Positions 1-6,183 are shown, counted from the stretch's first letter. The stretch is 6,183 bases of DNA from Aquamicrobium sp. (GCA_014860725.1 JACZJD010000227.1:1-6183), one strand, 5' to 3'. Program-made: numbers and translations. Notes: generated from the letters alone by a model not told the origin.

Positions 1-1
1 G

Positions 2-1374
2 GCGCCGGCGCGCGCCGACGCCTTCGTCGTCTTCCTGGCCGCGGCGCGGCTCGGCGCGCTGTGGCTGGGGCTGAACCCGCGCTACCAGATGCCGGAGCTG
101 GAATATCTCGTTTCCGACGCCCGGCCCCGGCTTCTCTTCACCGTCGCGACCTTCGAGGGGCGCGATTTCCGCGCCGATGCCGAGCACCTCGCCAGCCGCT
201 TCGGCATCGACCGGGCCGCCAGCTCGTCAAGGCCGGCGCGTGGTGGGGCGGCGCCGACCCCGACGCAGGGGCCTTCCGGCAGGCGGTCGACGCCGTCACC
301 AGCGAGAGCCCTGCCCTCCTCGTCTACACCTCCGGATCGAGCGGCCGGCCGAAGGGCGTACTGCTGTCGCAGCGCTCGCTGCTGACGCGCAGCCGGACGC
401 AGAACCGGGAATTCGCCACCGCCGCCTACCCGTCGCTGATCAATCCCCTGCCGATCAACCACATCGGCGGCATGCACTTCCTGTCGCTGTTCACCTTCGT
501 CGGCGGCGGGACGCTGACGCTCGCCGAGCGCTTCCGCGCCGAGAGCTACGTCGCCGCCATGGCGGCGCGCGAGATCAACGTCGTCATCATGCTGCCGACC
601 ATGTTCCAGATCCTGATCAACACGGAAGGCTTTGCCCCGGCGCTGCTCGACAACCTCGAATGGTTCGTCTTCTCCGGCGCGGCGATGCCACGCGAGCTCG
701 TCGACATGCTCTATGAGGCGAAGTGCCGGGCCGGCCTCACCTACGGCATGACCGAGACCTGCGGATCGGTGACCTACGCCAGAAAGACCGACAGCCCCCG
801 CGAGGTGCTGACGCGCACCATCGGCAGGCCGAGGCCCGACGGCGAGGTCCGCATCGCCCGCGACGACGGCTCGCCCTGCGCCGTCGGCGAGAACGGCGAG
901 ATCCAGGTCAGGGCGCGCTACGCGATGACGGGCTACTTCAACCGGCCCGACGCGACGCGCGAGGCCTACACCGCCGATGGCTGGCTGCGCACCGGCGACA
1001 CCGCCATCCTGCGCGCCGACGGCAACATCGAGTTCGTCGGCCGGCGCAGCGAGATGTTCAAGTCCGGCGGCTACAACGTCTATCCGCGCGAGATCGAGCT
1101 GGCGCTCGAGGAGCATGAGGAGGTCGAGCTGAGCGCGGTGATCGGCGTTCCCGACCGGCTCTACGACGAGGTCGGCTGGGCCTATGTGGTCGCCTGCCCC
1201 GGCAGCAGCCTCGACGGCGAGGCGCTGAAGAAATGGTGTCAGAAGCGGCTCGCCAACTACAAGATCCCCAAGCGCTTCCTCGTCGTCGACCGGCTGCCGA
1301 TGCTGCCGATCGGCAAGGCGGACAAGATGCGCCTCAAGGCCCAGGCCCGCGCCGAGCTGGGCATGGTGGACTGA
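2..1374 (+). CDS. Class I adenylate-forming enzyme (acyl-CoA synthetase/ligase), 5'-truncated, with apparent frameshift
   Basis: Activates a carboxylic acid with ATP to an acyl-adenylate and, by family analogy, transfers it to CoA; the substrate cannot be read from sequence. The core motifs are all present: the phosphate-binding loop TSGSSGRPKG (328-357), PLPINHIGG (445-471), YGMTE (742-756), GWLRTGD with the ribose-binding Asp (979-999), the hinge region GRRSEMFKSGGYNVYPREIE (1039-1098), and the C-terminal LPIGKADK whose catalytic Lys codon is 1315-1317. The N-terminal part runs off the left edge; perhaps 60-80 codons are missing, judged from the usual position of the phosphate loop. The N-terminal sequence (for example LGALWLGLNPRYQMPELEYL, then ending SRFGIDR) is read in frame 2. 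From LVKAGAWWGG onward the protein is read in frame 1. The switch at about 212-222 equals a net loss of one base. It is either a true lesion (pseudogene) or a sequencing/assembly error; intact motifs afterwards favour a recent lesion or an error. The gene converges on sufA with 28 bp between stops and no convincing terminator. Confidence 0.85.
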   Translation, partial: AGARRRLRRLPGRGAARRAVAGAEPALPDAGAGISRFRRPAPASLHRRDLRGARFPRRCRAPRQPLRHRPGRQLVKAGAWWGGADPDAGAFRQAVDAVTSESPALLVYTSGSSGRPKGVLLSQRSLLTRSRTQNREFATAAYPSLINPLPINHIGGMHFLSLFTFVGGGTLTLAERFRAESYVAAMAAREINVVIMLPTMFQILINTEGFAPALLDNLEWFVFSGAAMPRELVDMLYEAKCRAGLTYGMTETCGSVTYARKTDSPREVLTRTIGRPRPDGEVRIARDDGSPCAVGENGEIQVRARYAMTGYFNRPDATREAYTADGWLRTGDTAILRADGNIEFVGRRSEMFKSGGYNVYPREIELALEEHEEVELSAVIGVPDRLYDEVGWAYVVACPGSSLDGEALKKWCQKRLANYKIPKRFLVVDRLPMLPIGKADKMRLKAQARAELGMVD

Positions 1375-1402
1375 GCGAGACGGCGCCGGGGGGCTGCCCG
1401 CG

Positions 1403-1792
1403 TCAGGCCGCGTCGGCGGCCGCGCGCGCCTCGGCCAGCGCCTTGAGGTCGGCGGGCTTCAGCTCGACCGATTCGCCGCAGCCGCAGGCGGAGGACTGGT
1501 TGGGGTTCCTGAAGGTGAAGCCGGTCCGGAGCTTCGTCGTCTCGAAATCCATCTCGGTCCCGAGCAGGAACAGCACCGCCGCGGGCGCCACCCAGACATG
1601 GGCGCCGTCGCGCTCGACGTGTTCCTCGCCCGCCACCGGCTCGCTCACCAGATCGATCGTGTATTCCATGCCGGCGCAGCCGCCCTTCTTGACGCCGACG
1701 CGGATGCCCTTCGCGCCCTCGCGCGAGGAGACGATCTCGCGGACGCGCGCCGCAGCGGCATCCGTCATCGTCATCACCTGGAACCTGCTCAT
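1403..1792 (-). CDS. sufA: SufA, A-type iron-sulfur cluster carrier (HesB/IscA family)
   Basis: A cytoplasmic A-type carrier thought to receive Fe-S clusters from the SufBCD scaffold and pass them to apo-proteins. The product is 129 residues, with the HesB/IscA core from about residue 7 to 108. The three cluster-binding cysteines are visible: Cys39 in KKGGCAGMEY, and Cys103 and Cys105 in SACGCGES. The C-terminal tail after residue 110 is Ala-rich and probably helical. I chose the ATG at 1792 because a GGAG sits 6 nt upstream; the in-frame GTG four codons earlier (1804) overlaps that ribosome-binding site and is unlikely to be used. It is the last gene of the operon, separated from the preceding sufT-type gene by 88 nt, the widest gap in the cluster. 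The symbol sufA is based on operon context, since sequence alone would not separate SufA from IscA or ErpA. Confidence 0.93.
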   Translation of the reverse strand: MSRFQVMTMTDAAAARVREIVSSREGAKGIRVGVKKGGCAGMEYTIDLVSEPVAGEEHVERDGAHVWVAPAAVLFLLGTEMDFETTKLRTGFTFRNPNQSSACGCGESVELKPADLKALAEARAAADAA

Positions 1793-1798
1793 CGCTGT

Positions 1799-1802
1799 CT
1801 CC
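1799..1802 (-). promoter_or_regulatory. Ribosome-binding site that fixes the sufA start
   Basis: On the minus strand the sequence reads GGAGACAGCG followed by ATG. GGAG is spaced 6 nt from the ATG at 1792. It overlaps the competing upstream GTG, so it favours the shorter 129-residue protein starting MSRFQVMTMTD. Confidence 0.6.
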
Positions 1803-1808
1803 ACAGGA

Positions 1809-1827
1809 CGCCGGTTAAAGGCCGGCG
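1809..1827 (-). other. GC hairpin in the sufT-sufA gap
   Basis: CGCCGG at 1809-1814 and CCGGCG at 1822-1827 form a perfect 6-bp GC-only stem with a 7-nt loop. It lies in the 88-nt space between the sufT-type stop and sufA, and ends 6 nt upstream of the sufA ribosome-binding site. No T-run follows on the minus strand, so it is not a classical intrinsic terminator. It could mark mRNA processing, tune sufA translation or attenuate read-through; it may also be a chance palindrome in GC-rich DNA. No clear promoter motif was found in the same gap. Confidence 0.3.
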
Positions 1828-1880
1828 CAATGGTCGTTCCCGTATCAAGATGGGTGAGAAAAGCCGTCAGCGCAAGCCGC

Positions 1881-2279
1881 TCAGTACCAGCCGACCGCCA
1901 CGCGCGCCTCTTCCGACATGCGGTCGGGGCTCCACGGCGGGTCGAAGGTCATCTTCACGGCGACGCCGGACACGCCCTCGACCGCGCCGACCGCATTCTC
2001 GACCCAGCCCGGCATCTCGCCCGCCACCGGGCAGCCCGGCGCGGTCAGCGTCATGTCGATCTTGACCGAGCGGTCGTCCTCGATGTCGATGCGGTAGATC
2101 AGGCCGAGCTCGTAGATGTCGGCCGGAATCTCCGGGTCGTAGACGGTCTTGAGCGCACCGATGATGTCGTCGGTCAGCCGCATCAGTTCGTCCTGCGGGA
2201 TCGCGGAGGCGGAGAACACCGAGTCGGCCGGCGCGTCCGCATCGTGCGTGTCGTTGTGGGTCTCGTCCATCGTCGTCAT
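1881..2279 (-). CDS. sufT: SUF-system Fe-S assembly protein, DUF59/MIP18 family (SufT-type)
   Basis: A small cytoplasmic DUF59 (MIP18-like) protein of 132 residues. Family members linked to suf operons are accessory factors in Fe-S protein maturation; the exact biochemical step is not settled. After a hydrophilic Asp/His-rich leader (about residues 1-28), the DUF59 domain runs from about 32 to 110. It carries the motif DPEIPADIYELGLIY (48-62) and TAPGCPVA (79-86), with Cys83 as the only cysteine and the expected conserved position. The C-terminal segment FDPPWSPDRMSEEAR (112-126) is typical of this group. The start ATG at 2279 overlaps the sufS TGA as ATGA, which suggests translational coupling. 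A second ATG three codons on (2270) is possible, as neither has a strong ribosome-binding site. DUF59 also occurs in PaaD of phenylacetate degradation, but the suf context argues against that. The symbol follows common usage and is less certain than the family. Confidence 0.9.
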   Translation of the reverse strand: MTTMDETHNDTHDADAPADSVFSASAIPQDELMRLTDDIIGALKTVYDPEIPADIYELGLIYRIDIEDDRSVKIDMTLTAPGCPVAGEMPGWVENAVGAVEGVSGVAVKMTFDPPWSPDRMSEEARVAVGWY

Positions 2280-3517
2280 CCGAAAAATCCCCGCGCCTTC
2301 TCCAGCGCCTGCGCCAGCACGTCGATCTCGGCCTTCGTATTATACATGGCGAAGGAGGCGCGGCAGGTCGAGGTCACGCCGAAGCGCTTGAGCAGCGGCT
2401 GGGCGCAGTGGGTGCCCGCGCGCACCGCGACGCCGGAACGGTCGATCAGCATCGACACGTCATGGGCGTGGATGCCTTCGAGCTCGAAGGAGACGATCGC
2501 CCCCTTGCCCGGCGCATTGCCGAATATGCGCAGCGAGTTGATGGCGCGCAGGCGCTCATGCGCATAGGCCGTCAGCTCCGCCTCGTGGGCGGCGATCCGT
2601 TCGCGGCCGATCTTCTGCATGTATTCGAGCGCCGCACCAAGGCCGATCGCCTGCACGATGGGCGGCGTGCCGGCCTCGAAGCGGTGCGGCGGCTCGTTGT
2701 AGGTCACGGTGTCCTCGGTCACCGTCTCGATCATCTCGCCACCGCCCTCGAACGGGCGCATCGCGGCGAGCCGGTCCTTCTTGCCGTAGAGGACGCCGAT
2801 GCCCGACGGCCCGTAGACCTTGTGGCCGGTGAACACGTACCAGTCGCAGTCCAGCTCCCGCACGTCGACCGGCATGTGCACCGCCGCCTGGCTGCCGTCG
2901 ACCAGCACCGGGATGCCGCGCTCGTGCGCGATGCGCACGATCTCCCGGATCGGCGTCACCGTGCCGAGCGCGTTCGACATCTGGGTGATGGCGACGAGCC
3001 GGGTCCGCTCCGTCAGGCACTTCTCGAAAGCGTCGAGATGGAAGACGCCCTCGTCGTCCACCGGCGCCCACACCAGCTTCGCGCCCTGCCGCTCGCGGAT
3101 GAAATGCCACGGCACGATGTTGGAGTGGTGCTCCATGATCGACAGCACGATCTCGTCGCCTTCGCCGATGTTGGGCATGCCCCAGCCATAGGCGACCGTG
3201 TTGATCGCCTCGGTGGTCGACTTGGTGAAGACGATCTCCTCGACGCTTTCCGCATTGAGGAAGCCGCGCACGATCTCGCGCGCCCGCTCGTAGGCGTCGG
3301 TCGCGGCGTTCGACAGGAAGTGGAGGCCGCGATGGACGTTGGCGTATTCGTGGCTGTAGGCGTGGGTGACGGCGTCGATCACCGCCTGCGGCTTCTGCGC
3401 CGAGGCGCCGTTGTCGAGATAGACGAGCGGCTTGCCGTAGACGGTGCGCGACAGGATCGGAAAGTCCCGGCGCACCGCCTCGACGTCATAGGCTGCATGT
3501 TCGACGATCTGGTCCAC
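2276..3517 (-). CDS. sufS: SufS, cysteine desulfurase (type II, PLP-dependent)
   Basis: Converts L-cysteine to L-alanine and keeps the sulfur as an enzyme persulfide for delivery to the SUF scaffold (EC 2.8.1.7). The 413-residue length fits the family. Visible landmarks are YLDNGASAQKP (33-43), the EHHSN histidine that stacks on PLP (His130), VDGSQAAVH with Asp208, the Schiff-base Lys233 in FTGHKVYGPSGIG, and the catalytic Cys371 in RAGTHCAQPLL. Arg386 in TCRAS is the carboxylate-binding position. All are offset by +7 from the corresponding E. coli SufS residues as I recall them (His123, Lys226, Cys364, Arg379). The start is GTG at 3517, as no ATG exists near the N-terminus and the homology begins immediately (YDVEAVRRDFPIL). 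It lies 12 nt after the sufD stop with a modest GGA-containing ribosome-binding site. No sufE or sufU partner gene is in the window, so the sulfur acceptor is either upstream or elsewhere in the genome. Confidence 0.97.
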   Translation of the reverse strand: MDQIVEHAAYDVEAVRRDFPILSRTVYGKPLVYLDNGASAQKPQAVIDAVTHAYSHEYANVHRGLHFLSNAATDAYERAREIVRGFLNAESVEEIVFTKSTTEAINTVAYGWGMPNIGEGDEIVLSIMEHHSNIVPWHFIRERQGAKLVWAPVDDEGVFHLDAFEKCLTERTRLVAITQMSNALGTVTPIREIVRIAHERGIPVLVDGSQAAVHMPVDVRELDCDWYVFTGHKVYGPSGIGVLYGKKDRLAAMRPFEGGGEMIETVTEDTVTYNEPPHRFEAGTPPIVQAIGLGAALEYMQKIGRERIAAHEAELTAYAHERLRAINSLRIFGNAPGKGAIVSFELEGIHAHDVSMLIDRSGVAVRAGTHCAQPLLKRFGVTSTCRASFAMYNTKAEIDVLAQALEKARGFFG

Positions 3518-3529
3518 CGTTTCCGTCCG

Positions 3530-4795
3530 TCATCCGTGCGCCGCGAACCAGAGGTCGAGCTTCTCCTCCAGTGCGGCCACCAGCGCCTCGTCCTCCAGCT
3601 CCTCGACGATCTCGGCGAGGAAGGCCTTGATGAGCAGCCCGCGCGCGGTCTTCTCCTCGACGCCGCGCGCCATCAGGTAGAACAGATGGTCGCGGTCGAT
3701 CTCGGTCATCGTCGCGCCGTGGCCGCAGGCCACGTCGTCGGCGAAGATCTCCAGCTCCGGCTTGGTCGAGAACTCGGCGTCGTCCGACAGCAGCAGCGTG
3801 TTGCAGGCCATGCGCGCGTCGGTCTTCTGCGCGATCTGGGCGACCCTGATCTGGCCCTGGAACACGCCGTGCGCCTTGCCGGTGGCGACGTTGCGGACGA
3901 TTTCGGTCGAGGTCGCGTGCGGCGCCGAATGGTCGAGCACCATGGTCACGTCGCAATGCGTCTCGCCGCCGAGCAGGTTGACGCCGCGCAGCTGGAAGTC
4001 GGCGCCCTCGCCGGCGGCGTCGACGCGCACCTCCTGCCGCACCAGCTTGCCGCCGGCATTCATGATGAACAGCGTGAGCTTCGCATCCTTGCCGAGCGTG
4101 GCGACGAACTGGCCGAGATGGGTCGCCGTCTCCGCCTGCTCCTGCACCACGACCCAGACGATCTCCGCACCCTCGCCCAGATCCAGCGACGAGACCGAGC
4201 TGACGAGCGCGGCACCCGAGCCCGCCTGACGCTCGACGATGGTCGCCTTCGCGCCCGCGCCGACCGTGACCGGGAAGCGGGCATGCACCTGGCCACCGGC
4301 CTGAAGGTTCTGCAGCTCGATGGGGGCGGCGATCTCGGCGCCGTCGGCGATGGTCAGGCCGAAGCCGTCGGCGGCGAAGGCGGCGTTGATAGCGCCGATG
4401 GCGTCGTCGGCGTCGGCCGGCGCCATGGCGGCGCGCGCGTCGCCCGCGATCAGCAGCGAGCCGAACGTCGCGATCTCGACGCCCTCGATCAACGGCGCCG
4501 GCTGCGCCTCGCCATTGGCCACGCGCAGCACCGACGAGCCCTCGATCAGCGCCCGCACCGCCTCGGGCTTCGCCGCGGGGTCGAAGGCGGGAACCGACGA
4601 CAGGAGCCGGCGCAGGTCGGTATAGTGCCACGCCTCGATGCGGCGGGTCGGCAGGCCCGCCTTCAGCCTTTCGGCCGCGTCGTCACGGCGCAGCGCGACA
4701 TTGGCGTCGCCGGGAAGCTCCGAGACGCGCGTCGAGAACGCCTCGACCAGCGCGGTCTCGGCGGGCGTCAGCGCGGGGGCTGCATGGACATTCAT
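3530..4795 (-). CDS. sufD: SufD, Fe-S cluster assembly scaffold subunit
   Basis: A subunit of the cytoplasmic SufBC2D scaffold, paralogous to SufB and needed for iron acquisition and complex integrity. The protein has 421 residues: a helical N-terminal part with RRIEAWHYTDLRRL (51-64), a right-handed beta-helix core (about 100-360) rich in short G-D/E turns, and a helical C-terminus that contacts SufC. The family signature KPELEIFADDVACGHGAT (345-362) holds Cys357 and His359, the latter matching the conserved SufD histidine. It is followed by LFYLMARGVEEKTARGLLIKAF. The frame stays open a further 88 codons upstream into sufC, but the true start is the ATG at 4795 (MNVHAAPALTPAET). It has an AGGGAG ribosome-binding site 6 nt upstream, and the upstream extension is only out-of-frame sufC. 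The gap after the sufC stop is 11 nt. Confidence 0.96.
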   Translation of the reverse strand: MNVHAAPALTPAETALVEAFSTRVSELPGDANVALRRDDAAERLKAGLPTRRIEAWHYTDLRRLLSSVPAFDPAAKPEAVRALIEGSSVLRVANGEAQPAPLIEGVEIATFGSLLIAGDARAAMAPADADDAIGAINAAFAADGFGLTIADGAEIAAPIELQNLQAGGQVHARFPVTVGAGAKATIVERQAGSGAALVSSVSSLDLGEGAEIVWVVVQEQAETATHLGQFVATLGKDAKLTLFIMNAGGKLVRQEVRVDAAGEGADFQLRGVNLLGGETHCDVTMVLDHSAPHATSTEIVRNVATGKAHGVFQGQIRVAQIAQKTDARMACNTLLLSDDAEFSTKPELEIFADDVACGHGATMTEIDRDHLFYLMARGVEEKTARGLLIKAFLAEIVEELEDEALVAALEEKLDLWFAAHG

Positions 4796-4801
4796 CGCAC
4801 T

Positions 4802-4807
4802 CTCCCT
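4802..4807 (-). promoter_or_regulatory. Strong ribosome-binding site of sufD overlapping the sufC stop
   Basis: The minus strand reads TGAGGGAGAGTGCG and then ATG. The sufC stop TGA (4809-4807) shares its final A with AGGGAG, which sits 6 nt before the sufD ATG. This decides the sufD start and links translation of sufC and sufD. Confidence 0.65.
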
Positions 4808-5562
4808 CAGGCCGCCTCGCCGATCACGCCGGCATAGCCGCCGCGCTCGAGCTCGAGCGCGAGGCCCTTGTCGCCCGACTTGATGACCTGGCCGCGATAG
4901 AGCACGTGCACGCTGTCCGGCACGATGTGCTCCAGCAGGCGCTGGTAGTGGGTGATGACCAGGAAGGCGCGGTCGGGCGAGCGCAGCGCGTTGACGCCGT
5001 CGGCCACGATCTTGAGCGCGTCGATGTCGAGGCCGGAATCGGTCTCGTCCAGCACGCACAGCTTCGGCTGCAGGAGCTTCATCTGGAGGATTTCGGCGCG
5101 CTTCTTCTCGCCGCCCGAGAAGCCGACGTTCAGCGGCCGCCTCAGCATGTCCATGTCGATGGAGAGCGACGCCGCCGCCTCCTTCACCCGCTTGAGGAAT
5201 TCCGGGATCTTCAGCTCCTCCTCGCCGCGCGCCTTGCGCTGGGCGTTCATCGCCACCTTGAGGAACTCCATGGTCGCCACGCCCGGTATCTCCATCGGAT
5301 ACTGGAAGGCGAGGAAGATGCCGGCGGCGGCGCGCTCGGCCGGGTCCATCTCGAGGATCGACTCGCCGTTGTAGAGGATGTCGCCTTCCGTCACCTCGTA
5401 GTCCTCGCGGCCGGCGAGGATGTAGCTGAGCGTCGACTTGCCGGAGCCGTTCGGCCCCATGATGGCAGCGACCTCGCCCGGCTTCACGGTCAGGTTCAGG
5501 CCGCGGATGATCTCGGTGCCGTCCTCGGCGATGCGGGCATGCAGGTTCTTGATCTCAAGCAT
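4807..5562 (-). CDS. sufC: SufC, ATPase subunit of the SUF scaffold
   Basis: An ABC-type ATPase that, as a dimer bound to SufB and SufD, drives conformational change of the scaffold; it is soluble and has no membrane partner. The 251-residue product has the whole nucleotide-binding set in order: Walker A GPNGSGKST (36-44), Q-loop Gln87 in AFQYPMEIPG, signature FSGGEKKR (148-155), Walker B LCVLDETDSGLD (168-179) with Asp172 and Glu173, and switch His205 in ITHYQRLL. FSGGEKKR and DETDSGLD are the SufC versions of these motifs and distinguish it from transporter ATPases. The start ATG at 5562 gives MLEIKNLHARI, the expected N-terminus; its ribosome-binding site is weak. It follows the small ABM-like gene by 18 nt. 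Confidence 0.98.
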   Translation of the reverse strand: MLEIKNLHARIAEDGTEIIRGLNLTVKPGEVAAIMGPNGSGKSTLSYILAGREDYEVTEGDILYNGESILEMDPAERAAAGIFLAFQYPMEIPGVATMEFLKVAMNAQRKARGEEELKIPEFLKRVKEAAASLSIDMDMLRRPLNVGFSGGEKKRAEILQMKLLQPKLCVLDETDSGLDIDALKIVADGVNALRSPDRAFLVITHYQRLLEHIVPDSVHVLYRGQVIKSGDKGLALELERGGYAGVIGEAA

Positions 5563-5580
5563 TGTTCGTCTATCCCGGAA

Positions 5581-5901
5581 TTACATGTAGCTGCGCGTGT
5601 CGCGCAATTCGTAGTGTTGCGAGCGCTCGTCGAAGCGCTTCAGGATTTTTCGCGCCTCGTCGGGCACGTAGCAGGCCTCGTAGTCCTCGCCGACGAAGGC
5701 CTTCACGCTGTCGAGGGTCTCGAATTCCATGATGGTGATGAACTCGACCTCGTCGGCGAGCGGCCGCCGCAGCACCTCTATGCGGCGGAAACCGGGGATC
5801 GCCTTGCCCTCGATGCCCTTTATCACCTCGGCCCGCAGCAGCGCCTCGTAGTCGTCGGCGCGCTCCGGCGTGGTGTAGCCGTGCCAGATGCGCTTGATCA
5901 T
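5581..5901 (-). CDS. Small ABM-like (dimeric alpha/beta barrel) protein encoded inside the suf operon
   Basis: A 106-residue soluble protein with no signal peptide or membrane segment. I recognise the pattern of the antibiotic biosynthesis monooxygenase (ABM)-like, ferredoxin-fold family: IWHGYTTPERADDYEALL (5-22), a central strand VEFITIMEFETLDSVKAF (52-69), then a conserved tail ending FDERSQHYEL (90-99). His7, His96, Trp6 and the single Cys77 are possible functional residues. Family members are mostly uncharacterised small dimers; some are monooxygenases or heme-degrading enzymes, but nothing here proves either activity. The ATG at 5901 overlaps the sufB TGA as ATGA. A GGAGGG inside the end of sufB lies 9 nt upstream, and sufC starts 18 nt after its TAA. 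The gene is therefore a true member of the operon rather than a chance frame. A role in Fe-S assembly, oxidative-stress response or heme/iron handling is inference from position only. Confidence 0.85.
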   Translation of the reverse strand: MIKRIWHGYTTPERADDYEALLRAEVIKGIEGKAIPGFRRIEVLRRPLADEVEFITIMEFETLDSVKAFVGEDYEACYVPDEARKILKRFDERSQHYELRDTRSYM

Positions 5902-6183
5902 CCCACGCTGCCCTCCAGCGAGATGCCGATCAGCTTCTGCGCCTCGACGGCGAACTCCATCGGCAGTTCCTGGATGACCTCCTTGACGAAGCCGTTGACG
6001 ATCAGCGCGATCGCTTCCTCCTCGGGGATGCCGCGCTGCATCACGTAGAACTTCTGGTCCTCGGAGATCTTCGAGGTCGTGGCCTCGTGCTCGATCTGCG
6101 CCGACGAGTTCTTGGCCTCGATATAGGGCACGGTGTGCGCGCCGCAGTCGTTGCCGATCAGCAGCGAGTCGCAGTTGGTGAAG
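5898..6183 (-). CDS. sufB: SufB, Fe-S cluster assembly scaffold subunit (C-terminal fragment)
   Basis: The last 94 residues of SufB, the scaffold subunit on which the nascent cluster forms; the rest lies beyond the right edge. The frame is open to the edge and begins FTNCDSLLIGNDCGAHT. The second cysteine (codon 6146-6144) is at the position of the SufB cysteine implicated in cluster assembly (Cys405 in E. coli, from memory). The motif IEHEATTSKI carries the conserved His-Glu pair (codons 6089-6084). The remainder, with EEEAIALIVNGFVKEVI and LPMEFAVEAQKLIGISLE, is the SufB C-terminal helical region. The LLIGNDCGAHT and EFAVEAQKL segments separate it clearly from SufD. Its TGA overlaps the ATG of the next gene. 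Only the window edge truncates it. Confidence 0.97.
   Translation of the reverse strand, partial: FTNCDSLLIGNDCGAHTVPYIEAKNSSAQIEHEATTSKISEDQKFYVMQRGIPEEEAIALIVNGFVKEVIQELPMEFAVEAQKLIGISLEGSVG
5911..5916 (-). promoter_or_regulatory. Ribosome-binding site of the ABM-like gene, inside sufB
   Basis: The minus strand reads GGAGGG, a 9-nt spacer, then ATGA, where the TGA ends sufB. The near-consensus site lies in the last SufB codons (LEGSVG) and supports efficient, coupled translation of the small gene. Confidence 0.55.

Noticed and set aside
82..1116. A 344-codon minus-strand open frame opposite the ligase gene.
   Set aside because: Low-complexity Ala/Arg/Val/Gly composition and no motif. The plus strand carries all adenylate-forming motifs over the same span.
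1383..1402. A possible terminator between the convergent ligase and sufA stops.
   Set aside because: The best stem is only CGGG/CCCG (1387-1390 with 1397-1400) with no T-run on either side; too weak to call.
1861..1883. A possible hairpin or repeat just after the sufT-type stop (CGGCTT occurs twice on the minus strand).
   Set aside because: The two copies are short direct repeats and not inverted; the only inverted pairing is 4 bp (AGCG/CGCT). This is within chance for GC-rich DNA.
2408..4837. An 809-codon open frame on the plus strand opposite sufS and sufD.
   Set aside because: Its translation is Arg/His/Asp/Leu-rich with no recognisable domain. It lies antisense to two clear genes with all catalytic residues. 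Such frames arise when GC-rich codons leave few stops on the other strand.
4796..5059. An upstream extension of the sufD frame into sufC.
   Set aside because: The extra residues are an out-of-frame reading of sufC (Arg-rich, no homology). The ATG at 4795 has a strong ribosome-binding site.
4906..6048. A 380-codon plus-strand open frame opposite sufC, the small gene and sufB.
   Set aside because: It crosses three convincing minus-strand genes and shows no domain; it is a composition shadow.

Overview
This is a GC-rich window dominated by a SUF iron-sulfur cluster assembly operon on the minus strand. The gene order (sufB, small gene, sufC, sufD, sufS, DUF59/sufT-type gene, sufA) and the protein sequences fit an alphaproteobacterium, probably in the Hyphomicrobiales (Rhizobiales) or nearby. 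That placement is inferred from gene order and remembered family resemblance, and I cannot name a genus. Long open frames on the wrong strand occur throughout and are explained by the base composition.

Layout. Positions 2-1374 (plus strand) hold the C-terminal nine-tenths or so of a class I adenylate-forming enzyme (acyl-CoA synthetase/ligase type). It is cut by the window edge and carries an apparent frameshift at about 212-222. Its stop lies 28 bp from the stop of sufA, so the ligase and the suf operon are convergent. Everything from 1403 to the right edge is read on the minus strand, in transcription order: sufB (3' end only, 6182-5898), a 106-residue ABM-like (dimeric alpha/beta barrel) gene (5901-5581), sufC (5562-4807), sufD (4795-3530), sufS (3517-2276), the sufT-type gene (2279-1881) and sufA (1792-1403).

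How the genes work together. SufS takes sulfur from cysteine. SufB, SufC and SufD form the ATP-driven scaffold on which the cluster is built. SufA is an A-type carrier that hands clusters to target proteins, and the DUF59 protein is an accessory maturation factor. Genes are packed tightly: ATGA stop/start overlaps at sufB/small gene and sufS/sufT, and gaps of 11-18 nt elsewhere. The exception is an 88-nt gap before sufA that contains a short GC hairpin. No sufE, sufU or regulator gene (sufR/iscR/rirA type) is visible here. The operon's promoter must lie beyond the right edge.

Most of the window is ordinary housekeeping. The two points that deserve a second look are the ABM-like gene lodged between sufB and sufC and translationally coupled to sufB, and the broken reading frame in the ligase gene. 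I see no RNA gene, mobile element, CRISPR array or long repeat. No gene-free stretch exceeds 88 bp.
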